Of a stretch of 26,360 nt of DNA, positions 1-9,363 are shown one piece after another. The stretch covers positions 1-26,360 of the forward strand of contig MSJI02000245.1 of NCBI GenBank assembly GCA_001931905.2. The letters are read 5' to 3'. Position 1 is the first letter of the stretch; every line of letters starts with the position of its first letter. This DNA comes from Cladosporium sp. IMV 00045. Taxonomy: Eukaryota > Ascomycota > Dothideomycetes > Cladosporiales > Cladosporiaceae. A program made the position numbers and the translations under genes. The notes below the pieces were generated by a model. That model was given only the letters and a program-made list of their open reading frames with translations, did not search any database and was not told where the DNA came from.

Positions 1-660
1 TCCTCTTGCTCAGAGCCCTGCTGAGATCGGCCTTTGTGAGAAGCTTCTCACCATTAGGACCCTTGCCAGTGGCGCACTCGAGGAGCCACCTGACGAGCTC
101 GAGATCCGGCTTGCCTTGGTCTGGGACGAGTGCAGAGTCGCGGCGGGTCAGGCTGGCATCGTGCTCAATTTCGTTGTGCTTGCTGAGTTCTTCCAGGTCG
201 AAGCTGTCGGACCAGTAGGAGCGGTTGAGAAAGTTTGCGGCGAAGGACGGGACGAAGAAGCAGAATGTCGGTGCGAAGTTGTAGGTCTCGTGTATGGTGC
301 GCTTGAGGTCGCGGAAAGTGATGTTGCGGCCGGAGTGAGGAAGGATGCCGTGGTTAGCCTGTGCAATGATGGGTCAGCTGCCTGCAGAGCTTGCCAGTGT
401 GGAAAGAGTACGCATTGGGTGGAATGAAATGGAAAGGCTCTTACCATAGCATTCAGCATTGGGCAGGCAGACCTGGAGTCGCCTTCTCTAGGAGCGACAT
501 AGGCAGGCCACTTGCCTCGGTGTCCAGGAACACCAGCCGGGACGACATGGCCGTATTCGCGTTTAGGGAGAGCGAGGTTGAGGATTGCCAGTCCCAGGTC
601 CCAGAGCATGACCAAGAGCTCGGTGATGACCTTGGTGGCCTTTTGAGTGATGGCACCCAT
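1..660 (-). CDS. Heme-thiolate peroxidase, chloroperoxidase family (partial, 3' end outside window)
   Basis: Likely a heme-thiolate peroxidase/peroxygenase of the chloroperoxidase (peroxidase family 2) group, which uses H2O2 and a cysteine-ligated heme. Exon 1 is 660-445 and exon 2 runs from 358 off the left edge; the intron is 359-444 (86 nt, GTAAGA..CAG, phase 0). The 191 residues seen hold the family signature: SACPMLNAMANHG, with Cys66 as proximal heme ligand, then GRNITF, then the EHD acid-base motif at 137-139 followed by a conserved Ser. The later conserved Glu of the family lies beyond the window. The first Cys-motif residue is Ala rather than the Pro of the classical PCP motif, as I recall for many ascomycete members. 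The start at 660 has A at -3. A hydrophobic stretch at residues 14-31 could be a signal or anchor but is not a clear signal peptide. Substrate cannot be told. Confidence 0.9.
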
Positions 661-1963
661 AGTGGGAAGAGTCCTAGTGAAAAATGCTTGTGCTGAGAAG
701 GACTCGATGTTGGGAAGACAAACAGATCAGGCTTGACATGTAGTGTCTACTAGGAACGAAGGACATGTAGCTCCAAGTGCGACGGTGACGACGGCCCGTC
801 TGTGAGGTCTCGGGCATTTTGCATTTCGAGCCAGCTCACGACGATGAGAGAGATCGGCAAGATTAGTAAAGTTTGGCGTTGACTGGTTCCAATGGCTGTT
901 GCACTTGGTTGGCTTGGGCGACTGCGCATATACCGTTTCTGGCGGTTGGCGGTGGGGTGAATGGAGATGTGAGTGGATGTTGTGTGACGAAGTTACCGGT
1001 ATACGCGTCGGCGCCTATGATATGTGTAGCGTCTTATCGATAGTAGGCGTGATATATATATATAGATGGCAGATACGCTTAGAAGTCGTCCCATGTGCTA
1101 AAACATATCAGCTTCTTCCAACTTTTCAAGACGAGATATCTTGTCATCCCCAAGAGGAACTCTATTACGGGAAAGATGACTTGACTTGATCTCCAGCATG
1201 GGAGAATCGATGATGCCTTGGCGTCGCACTGGTGCTGCTGCTAGCAAACGTTTGTCTCCCGCAATGCAGATTTAGCGTGAGCTGGAGCTGGTTTTCCGTC
1301 ATGTTTCCCATGGAATCGGTGCGATCACTGCCTTCAGAACATACACTTGCTGTGTTTCTTCTGGGGCCAACACATCGCTTGCGAACTCGCGGAACTGACG
1401 TTTCCATTCGCACGTGAGTTTGCTTTCGCCATAGCTATGCTGAATCAGCACAATTTCTATGAGGACTGGCCTCAATCTCAAAGACGAGGGCCAATGAGCA
1501 GATCCGAGTCGCTGATAACGACCTTCGAGTTACCATTCAGTTGGGAGATGGGTTTCAACGACTTCCTCTCGGCATAGGAGGAGGGAAGACACGACGTCGA
1601 GCGGCTTTCGAACTGCAAAGCCCCCCGAGCAGAAATCAAGATGCCCTTGGCCAGCTACTGAATTGCGTAAAATCGAGAGCACCGTGCTGATAGCCGAAGT
1701 GGCATGCGCAGGCTGTTGTGTGAAGATGAGACTGACAATCCTACCGCAGCTTCCTTGGATTCATTGACAAGCCAAACAGGTCCTTTCTCAAGACGAAATT
1801 TGACGAAAGCCGTGCTCCGAGGAATTGTTCAACGTGATCTAATTTGCAGGTGCTGACGGTGAACAGTAAAGATTTAATTCATTGCTTCATTTTGCTTGCT
1901 GCATATGATCCCAGGATTCCCAAGAGATCCAAACAACATGAGCCCAGATCGTCATGGCCATTC
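661..1963. other. Intergenic region, no gene recognised
   Basis: About 1.3 kb between the divergent peroxidase start and the 3' end of the GNAT gene. Open frames here are short and none resembles a known family or shows splice-supported continuity. It holds the peroxidase promoter and a short (TA)n run near 1051-1064. An ACGCGT hexamer at 1003-1008 is probably chance. Confidence 0.5.
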
Positions 1964-2614
1964 TCAGGCAGTGCTGGCCAGCCATTCATCCCGCTTGAGT
2001 GAATACCGCACCTCACCCTCCTCGATACCTGCTGGAGGGGTGTCGTAAGTGTTGAAAAAGGTGTCGACATGCTTGAGTCCCGTACCGGCCATGACAGCCC
2101 TCGAGGCCGCATTCACAGTCATGGTCTCGCCGATGACCTCCTCCAACCGCAGATCCTGGAAAGCATGACGGATTGTCTCTCGCGCACCCTCTTTGGCGAA
2201 GCCCTTGCCCCAAAACTTTGGCGAAACGCGGAAGCCATACTCTGTCTTGCCGGGCTCGAAGCGCTCTGGAGTCTTCTCATCCTTGTTCTCGGAAGTGTCT
2301 GGCACGGGCATGGCGGCGAGGATCCACCAGCCTACAAACTCGCCTCCATCCTTGGTAAAGCCCGCCCAACAGCCGTAGCCGGGGATCTTCTGCGCACTCT
2401 CCATCAACCAGGTGTGGACTTGGATGGCTTCGTCTTCTGTGAAAGGGCGGCCGAAAGCGACCGTCTTCATTACTTCGGGGTCCATGTCGAGCTTCATCGT
2501 GTGTGGGCGGTGCTCTGCGCGGAGAGGGACGAGGTCAAGTCGCTCAGTGTGCAGTGTAGCTTGCCCCTTGATCGACATTGTGTTTGCGTTGAACGAATCG
2601 TGACGGATGGCCAT
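1964..2614 (-). CDS. GNAT-family N-acetyltransferase (RimJ/RimL-like)
   Basis: Single-exon gene of 216 aa. It should transfer an acetyl group from acetyl-CoA to an amine, but the acceptor is unknown. The fold is recognisable from the N-terminal strand TERLDLVPLR (residues 23-32), the acetyl-CoA pyrophosphate loop KFWGKGFAKEG (133-143, matching R/Q-x-x-G-x-G/A of motif A) and NAASRAVMAGTGLKHV (168-183), the usual RimJ/RimL C-terminal segment. Length fits the family. The first ATG (2614) has A at -3; Met13 (2578) is an alternative start. It lies tail-to-head upstream of the siderophore-type esterase on the same strand, and a perfect ATCTGATAA site sits at 3040-3048, about 430 bp upstream of its start. 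It is too short and lacks features to be a SidF/SidL siderophore acyltransferase. A role in iron metabolism is therefore only a possibility from position. Confidence 0.85.
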   Translation of the reverse strand: MAIRHDSFNANTMSIKGQATLHTERLDLVPLRAEHRPHTMKLDMDPEVMKTVAFGRPFTEDEAIQVHTWLMESAQKIPGYGCWAGFTKDGGEFVGWWILAAMPVPDTSENKDEKTPERFEPGKTEYGFRVSPKFWGKGFAKEGARETIRHAFQDLRLEEVIGETMTVNAASRAVMAGTGLKHVDTFFNTYDTPPAGIEEGEVRYSLKRDEWLASTA

Positions 2615-3375
2615 TTTTTCGGTGTTGTGAAGGGGGTGATGGTGTAGAAAGCACTCCTAGGGCAACAATTGCACTCATATACAGCCGCAACGAGACTCAT
2701 GCGGCTGCGTCTGCGGACGAAACCACGACATTTCCAATCTCTCGCCGATCTCTCTTTGCCAACCCTTCCACGCATGCATACTACTTTCTTGTCTACCATC
2801 AAAAGGCTGGGCGACGGGGGCACGCGGGTCTTCACTCGCAGTGACAATCGTGCCCCAAGACGCGGAAGAAATTGCTCCTGCACGCTAACATGCCAGGACC
2901 CAAAGCAGACCATACGTCGTTGATACCTCCTAGCAGAAGGCGAGGAAGGGTCGCAGAAGGAGGGCGACAAGACCCTAGGAAATCCATACCAAGACTCGCT
3001 AAACGAAGCATCAGGCTACCTTGGCAACTTTGATCCACTATCTGATAATCAGCAATATCTTGGCACGTCCCGCTCTGCCATGGCTCGCATGGACTGCATG
3101 AAGAAGCGCATCGTCATCTTCGCTCCGGTTATCGGGTTGCTCGTAAGATGTTGATTCTGCCCAGATGTTGGGTTTGAGGGTTGGGCGCCGATCACCAGGC
3201 GAGCGGAAGAAGAGGGACGTCTGGCTTTTTGGGGCAAGCATTATCGAAGTAACGGATATTCGGTGCTTAAATTACAGGGCCGAGACTTTTGATCCTTGCA
3301 GATCGTGGCTGTACATTGAAAGGGATTGATTTTCGATTGAGGAGGCTAACAAATCGCTTCAACGCGTGGAATGAT
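2615..3375. other. Intergenic region with one iron-type GATA site
   Basis: About 760 bp between the GNAT start and the esterase stop codon. Short open frames on both strands look like noise. It should contain the GNAT promoter and the esterase 3' UTR. The one notable element is ATCTGATAA at 3040-3048. Confidence 0.5.
3040..3048 (+). promoter_or_regulatory. Perfect ATCWGATAA (SreA/Sre1-type) site
   Basis: ATCTGATAA matches the core bound by fungal iron-responsive GATA repressors. The preceding base is T, so it misses the extended R-ATCWGATAA form. It overlaps a small palindrome (CTGATAATCAG, 3043-3053). It could serve the GNAT gene downstream on the minus strand. Confidence 0.4.
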
Positions 3376-4376
3376 CTATAGTTCTGCCGAAACGCGCATG
3401 CCCAGTTGATCTCGACGCAAAGGCCAGTCTTCGAAGAAAGTGGTCAGTCCTCGACTCAAGGAGCACGGCATGACACTCGTGTGCTCTTCGCGGTCGTAAG
3501 CGTAAGTAGTGATGCTGTTCAGATGCTCGCATTCCCGCACCATCTTGTAAAGATCGGCCGTGTTGTCAGCCATCCTCAGATCCTTAGCGACTTGCTTCCT
3601 GGCTTCCCAGTGATCAAGCGGCTCGTTGTCCCATTGCGGAGGGTTCTGCTCGAAAGAGCCCCAAGTGAGCATCAAAGACGGCAGCTTCTCTCCAGAAGAG
3701 GATTCTTCGATCGCTTTGACCTTTTCCAAGAACTTCTTCGCTTCGTGAAGAATGCATCGGCTGTTCCACCAGATCGATGGGCTGCTCGCTATGTAATACT
3801 CGAAAGCATCGGGACGGGTAAAGATTGCATGCAAAGCGAACAGACCACCGTATGAGTGCCCGTAGAGCGCTTCTCGGGAAAATCTGATCTTCGGGAAGCG
3901 TTCTCTGACTGCTGACCTTACGGGTCCTTCGATAAAGTCGAGGAACTGGTCTGCTCCGCCATAACCTTCGATCGGCGTTTGTCCTGGAGGCGTCAAATCA
4001 AGACTTCGGCGCTGTGCATCGTAGAGTTTGCCTTGCTTCAACGGGTATCCGACAGCGACAACAATGCCTCCACCGGAGAAGTGGGAAGATGCTGCTCGCC
4101 GCCATGCGATCTCCGTTGCGGTCAGGAACAATGCATTCCCGTCGACGATATAGCTGTTATTCTGATGTGAGCAGACAGCTCGACTGCCAGAGTGGGACTT
4201 TCGCTAGCTCACATTACGGGTACTGGGTTACGCTCGGTCGTATGGACATCTTGCCAGTGGAGTGGCCATGACACTTGAATCAGATACTTGCTGCCTTGCT
4301 CTGAATCCAGATAGAATTGTTCTGAGTTGGGCAGCGAGACACCGGTAGGCTCGCTGATTTTGGTTGCTGCACACAT
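3376..4376 (-). CDS. IroE/SidJ-like siderophore esterase (alpha/beta hydrolase)
   Basis: Putative serine esterase of the IroE-like family; fungal members (SidJ, EstB) hydrolyse ester bonds of siderophores such as fusarinine C or TAFC to release iron. Exon 1 is 4376-4213, the intron 4154-4212 (59 nt, GTGAGC..AACAG, phase 2), exon 2 4153-3376, giving 313 aa. The splice restores VIYIVDGNALFLTA, a family hallmark. The nucleophile lies in GHSYGG (Ser155), followed by SPSIWWN; the catalytic His is His279 in REEHTSVMP. The family uses a Ser-His dyad. I chose Met at 4376 because it has A at -3 and is followed at once by the conserved EPTGV...SEQFYL segment. An in-frame ATG at 4496 would add 40 Arg-rich residues, resembling a mitochondrial presequence, but has poor context (C at -3) and would run through an iron-type GATA site. 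The gene is divergent from the ABC transporter. Confidence 0.87.
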
Positions 4377-4432
4377 GCTTGTTCTGAGGTGGCGAAGAGG
4401 TGTTAATCTTGATTGGATTGGGTCAACGCTGG

Positions 4433-4441
4433 ATCTGATAA
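4433..4441 (+). promoter_or_regulatory. SreA/Sre1-type GATA site 1
   Basis: GATCTGATAA, a perfect match to the extended R-ATCWGATAA. It lies 57 bp upstream of the preferred esterase start, and inside the frame if the longer N-terminus were used. Confidence 0.6.
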
Positions 4442-4656
4442 GAGGTCGAATGTAGGGCGTCAAGAATGGCGTGCAACGTGCAAGGCAGAGACGCATGAGA
4501 GGACAAGACCAGAACGACTAAGAATCAAACCGAACCATCTCCCTCAGGGCACGCTACTACATGTTTGAAGCGTGCTGGTGATCGGGTACCAGGTGTTCAG
4601 CGTGCATTGCCAAGGTGTACCAAGAAGCCCTAAAACTGCTGGCGGGCTGGGCGAGA

Positions 4657-4665
4657 ATCTGATAA
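4657..4665 (+). promoter_or_regulatory. SreA/Sre1-type GATA site 2
   Basis: AATCTGATAA, a perfect match, near the middle of the divergent promoter. It is followed 5 bases later by the one-mismatch copy ATCTGATTA (4671-4679), making a tandem pair. Confidence 0.6.
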
Positions 4666-4823
4666 CCAGGATCTGATTAGCGTCTCTGCTCGTCGTGTGT
4701 CAGTGTGGACATGAGAACGGGGCCTTGCATTGCGAGATCGGTGAGAGTGTCTTGGGGATCAGGAAGAGCGTGCGTTGGCTGGTGGTGTGGTCTGATGCGG
4801 TGGGAAAGGGTCTCGACGACTTT

Positions 4824-4832
4824 TTATCAGAT
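4824..4832 (-). promoter_or_regulatory. SreA/Sre1-type GATA site 3
   Basis: TTATCAGAT on the plus strand, i.e. GATCTGATAA on the minus strand with its flanking base. It is 59 bp upstream of the ABC transporter start codon. Confidence 0.6.
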
Positions 4833-4891
4833 CTTGGTTTGATCTTCGAATGAGTCTCACTGCAGCATCACAGCAAGGCTGATTAGTCGAG

Positions 4892-7800
4892 ATGGCAATC
4901 AAGGAAAATGCAGCTGCTAAAGCAGATGCTCAGCCAAAGGTATGTTGTTACTCAGTCCTTGTGTGCTGTTTGTTGCCAGTCTGGTGATGTGTATCATTCA
5001 ATCGCTGACAAGGCTTGCTGCTCCAGCTCTGGCGTCGGGCCACGGCGTTCATTCGCCTGTTGATATATGGCGATCCTTCAATGCCAGATGTTGTTATATT
5101 ACTCACCGGCTTCATCGCGTCCATTGCATCTGGTGTCCCCTTCCCGGTAATGTCAATTGTCTTCGGACAGTTGGTGGATGGATTGAACTCTTCGACTTGC
5201 GAAGTCAGCGAAGGCGAAGCCTCGGCTCACCAGAATGACATCAACTCGAAAATCCTCTTGATCGTCTACGTCGGCATCGCCTACTTTGGTCTCATCTACA
5301 TCTATACCTTCTGCTGGAATATTTCTGGGGAACGTCTAGCACAGCGCCTGCGTGAAAAGTACTTCGGCTCCATTCTCCGACAAGATGCTGCCTTCTTCGA
5401 CACCTTGCCGGCCGGCGAGGTCTCGTCTCGCATCACCGGTGAGATCGGTACGGTGCAACAAGGCACAAACGAAAAGGTCGGCATCGTGATCAACTCGGTC
5501 TCATTCTTCATCGCTGCGTACGTCGTCGCATTCATAATGGAGCCAAGATTGGCCGGCATGCTTGTGTCCTTGACCCCTGCCTACCTGATCATGGCCCTAG
5601 GCGGCGGGTATTTCGTGCAGAAGTATTTCGGACAGTCGATGGAGAGTACCGGCAAAGCATCTTCGATCGCCCTGGAAGCATTTTCCAACACGACCATCGT
5701 ACATGCATTCTCGGCAAATGCAAGGCTGGAAGAGAGCTTCGTGAACAAGCTCAGCCCGAGTCTAAAGGCCGGTGTGCTCAAGTCTGTTGCGATGGCAGTT
5801 CAAGCTGGTCTTCTCTACTTTATCGCTTTCTCGGCAAATGCTCTTGCATTCTGGCAAGGTTCAAGACAGATTGCGGATGCCATCGAGTCTGACAACTCCG
5901 GCGTCACAGTCGGCGCTGTTTTCACGGTCATTCTGATTCTTGTCGATGGTATGCAGTTTCCAAGCCCCAACACGGGAATCAATGTGAATCGTTCGCTAAT
6001 TTTATCTTGCTTAGCTTCTCTCATTCTGAGCCAGGCGGCCCCATTCCTGCGAAGCTTCGATGCTGCAACGGTTGCATTCGGCAAGCTCGAAATTGACATG
6101 AATCGCCCATCCTCCATCGATGGTACGGTCGAAGATCCTAGCGACAGAGCGCCAGAATTCTCCGGAGGAATCGAGCTGCGTAACGTTAACTTCACCTTCC
6201 CTTCTCGGCCAGACAACCCAGTACTCCAGGACCTGACTTTCAGCTGCCCAGCTGGTCAGCAAACAGCCATTGTCGGCCTCTCAGGAAGTGGCAAATCAAC
6301 CGTCACGGGACTTATCGCACGCCTGTACAACGCGGACGAAGGGCAAGTCTTGCTTGACGGCCACGATGTCAAAGACCTCGCTGTGCGATCTGTTCGCGGC
6401 CAGATCAGCCTCGTGCAACAAGAACCATGCCTCCTCGCCAGATCCATCCTCGAGAACATTGCACTAGGTCTGATTAACTCTCCAAAGCACGAGCATCTGC
6501 TTCAGACTCTCATGGGAGAATCACTTGGAAAGATCGCTGCCGCAGTAAGTGATGGTCAGGATCTCCGAGTAGCTGCTCAAGCCTACGAGAAGGAAGCACA
6601 GGAAATTGTCGAACTTGCACTCAATGCTGCGGCTTTGGCAGATGCGGCTGGATTCATCGAGCGTCTCGACGAAGGCTACGGCACTTCTGTGGGCAGCAAA
6701 GGGCATCTCATCAGCGGTGGCCAGAAGCAGAGAGTCTCACTCGCCCGTGCCTTGATCAAGGACCCGCGGATTCTCATTCTTGACGAGGCCACTGCTTCGC
6801 TCGATTCAGCATCTGAGCTTCGCATCCAGAGAGCATTGGAGAAAGTCGCCGTCGGCCGCACAGTCATCACTGTTGCTCATCGACTGTCGACCATCAGGAA
6901 TGCGGACAACATCATTGTGATGCGCCAGGGTAGACTGATAGAGCAAGGGACGCACGACAACTTGCTCAATGCTGACGGCGCCTACGCTGGACTTGTACGC
7001 TTGCAAGGCTTGAACGTCAACGGCGGCAGCGACTCGGCAGACGAAGTGAGAGATGTCTCATCAATATCATCCGGCTCCACTGAAAGATTGCCTGAGAAAT
7101 CGGAGCCAATCGAAACTTCCGTCCCAGATGATGCAGATGTCGCCAAAGACAAAGCTGCAGAGGTCGAGCCTGAAGATCCTGCAAAGCACCCCAACAAGGA
7201 GGCTGAGTCGTTCGCTGCAACCGCCAAATCGATGGGTGCCCTGTTCCGTCCGTACTCTTTTGTGCTCATCCTGGCTGTGACTGGAGCGATCATTATCGGC
7301 GGCACATATTGTGCATCGGCGGCGATTTTCGGTAATGTCGTTGGTAAGCTTAGCTACTGCGAGACGCCAGAGGATATTCGTTACGCCGGCCAGCTTTTCG
7401 GTGGCTTGTTCTTCATGCTCGCTGTCGTCGAGTTCCTCGCCAACTTCGTGTCCTGGTCCCTGTTTGGTTGGGTCGCAGAGCAAGTCATCTACAAGGTCCG
7501 TGTTCTATCACTGCGGTCGATCCTGGAGCAAGACTTGGCCTGGCACGAGTCGAAAGACAGGAACCCGTCGCTTCTGCTCGGCTTGATCTCGCAAGACAGT
7601 AATGCCCTGAACGGTCTTGCCGGCTCTGTCATCTGCACGATTCTGTCCATCATCGTTTCGCTCATCGCTACGATAACCATGACGCACATAATCGCGTGGA
7701 AGATCGCCCTCGTCTGCCTTTCTGTCGTCCCACTCCTCCTTGGAGCCGGATACATGCGTGTCACCACGGTAGCCACATTTGAAGAGCGCCACCTAGAAGC

Positions 7801-9019
7801 CTTCGCTAACTCCAACGCCATCACCATCGAAGCCATCAACTCGATGAAGACCGTCATGTGCTTCTCCCTCGAGCACGAAATCCTCAACACCTACCGTCGC
7901 TCTCTCCGCGAGCCCATGCGCGAGGTGATAAAACAAAGCGCGTGGGCCAACCTCTGGCTAGCCGTGGGCTATGGCCTCAGCAACTTCCTGTACGCCCTGG
8001 CATACTGGTGGGGATCGACGCGCATCGCCGCAGGAGAGTACACTCAAACGCAATTTTTCATCGTCCAGCTGGCGCTCCTCGTCAGCTCACAGCTCTGGGG
8101 CCAGGCCTTCGCGCTCGCACCAGACGTCTCTCGCGCTCTGCAAGCCACCCGTCGACTGCTGAACGTACTCGAGTTGGGGTCCACGAAGAATTTCTCCCTT
8201 GACCCTCCAGCGGACATCGAAGCCTCTGCACCTCCCAACGAGAAATCCCCATCCCCCGGCAGCGGCGCCAGCATCGCCTTCAAGGACGTCATGTTCTCCT
8301 ACCCAGCTCGCCCAGACACCCGCGTTCTGCACGGCCTGACCCTCTCGGTCCGTCCAGGCCAATTCGCCGCCCTCGTCGGGCCCAGCGGTGCAGGCAAATC
8401 GACCATCATCTCGCTGATCGAGCGACTGTACCAGCCCTCAAGCGGCAGCGTGCACGTCAACAACCGCGACCTCGCCTACAACGTCAGCGACACTTCCTTC
8501 CGGGACGAAATCGCCTACGTGCCCCAGCAGAGCGTCATCTTCCACGGCAGTGTGCGCTACAATCTCACGCTGGGCGCGCGACCGGGACACACGCCCTCGC
8601 AAGTCGAGCTTGAAGACGCGTGCAAGCTTGCTAACATTCACGACACGATCCTTGAGCTGCCCGACGGGTACGACGCCGACTGCGGACCGAACGGCGACAG
8701 ACTGTCAGGCGGACAAAAGCAACGCCTCGCAATCGCACGCGCATTGATCCGTCAACCGCGCCTGTTGCTCCTCGACGAGTCAACGAGCGCGCTCGACGCC
8801 GAGAGCGAGCGACTGCTGCAAGACGGGCTGGAGAAAGCCGCGGCGCGGCTGCGCATGACTGTCGTGGCGATCGCGCATAGGCTGTATACGATCCGCAAGG
8901 CGGATGTGATTTTCCTGATCGAGGAGGGAAGGTGTGTGGATCAGGGGACGCATGCGGAGTTGGTGGAGAGGAGTGAGAGTTATCGCGTGAATGCTTTGAG
9001 TCAGGCGGTTGGCAATTGA
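4892..9019 (+). CDS. ABCB/MDR-type full ABC transporter
   Basis: Membrane exporter of the TMD-NBD-TMD-NBD (P-glycoprotein-like) layout, 1324 aa. Exons are 4892-4939, 5027-5948 and 6015-9019. Intron 1 is 4940-5026 (GTATGT, CTGAC branch, CAG, phase 0). Intron 2 is 5949-6014 (GTATGC..TTAG, phase 1); it is 66 nt and stop-free, so the frame stays open if it is retained. NBD1 has Walker A GLSGSGKST (411-419), signature ISGGQ (556-560) and Walker B ILILDEAT (Asp580). NBD2 has Walker A GPSGAGKST (1112-1120), LSGGQ (1220-1224) and LLLLDEST (Asp1244). Both H-loops (AHRLST, AHRLYT) and both catalytic Glu are present, so both ATP sites look competent. NBD1 carries an extra segment of about 40 residues before the signature. 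An acidic linker joins the halves. The iron-type promoter shared with the esterase suggests transport of siderophores or their breakdown products; general drug efflux is the alternative. Confidence 0.92.
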
Positions 9020-9363
9020 GATGTGAGAGGAGCTCGCGGAGGGGGAAGCTAAAACATAGATTAAAAGTAGAGATGGATTTTTGGCTAATATGCCTTTTTG
9101 TTCTTCGGGAAAGACACCTATCTTGCCAGAATGGACTTGATGTTGTTGGTAGACATAGATGTGGGCGATGAAGGGTGAGGTCGGTTCCTGGACCTTTCAA
9201 TTATTCTGGCAAGATCGATAATGCGCATAGAACTTGCAATGTGGTATCTTTTGACACAAAATGTGTTCCCAAACTCTTCGCCTCGTAGCGTACAGACCGT
9301 ATCATACATGCCATCTATATTGTACACCATCTCAGATGTTCCTGTCCAAAATCCCACCTAAAT
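9020..9363. other. Convergent 3' intergenic region
   Basis: 344 bp between the stop codons of the ABC transporter and ATP11. It holds the 3' UTRs of both genes and a 13-bp perfect inverted repeat described separately. No coding region is supported. Confidence 0.5.
9120..9215. repeat. 13-bp perfect inverted repeat
   Basis: ATCTTGCCAGAAT (9120-9132) is repeated in inverse orientation as ATTCTGGCAAGAT (9203-9215) with 70 bp between. It could fold as a long-loop hairpin in either 3' UTR or be the terminal repeats of a tiny miniature element. No clear target-site duplication flanks it. Confidence 0.6.

Larger units (their letters stand above)
4377..4891. promoter_or_regulatory. Divergent promoter, esterase / ABC transporter, with clustered iron-type GATA sites
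   Basis: About 515 bp shared by two divergent genes. It has three perfect ATCTGATAA motifs (4433-4441 +, 4657-4665 +, 4824-4832 -), each preceded by G or A as in the extended Sre1 consensus, and a near match ATCTGATTA at 4671-4679. Two tandem ATTGG pentamers (CCAAT on the minus strand) at 4412-4421 could bind the CCAAT complex that works with HapX, but spacing to a HapX half-site was not found. The inferred control is repression under iron sufficiency and induction under iron starvation. Confidence 0.65.

Noticed and set aside
1051..1064. Short (TA)n tract
   Set aside because: Too short to count as a meaningful microsatellite.
2069..2647. 192-codon plus-strand open frame
   Set aside because: Lies antisense to the GNAT gene, whose motifs are clear; it has no recognisable domain.
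3406..3855. 149-codon plus-strand open frame
   Set aside because: Antisense shadow of the esterase exon 2.
8631..9200. 189-codon minus-strand open frame
   Set aside because: Overlaps the well-supported NBD2 of the ABC transporter; low-complexity Ser/Arg/Pro content.
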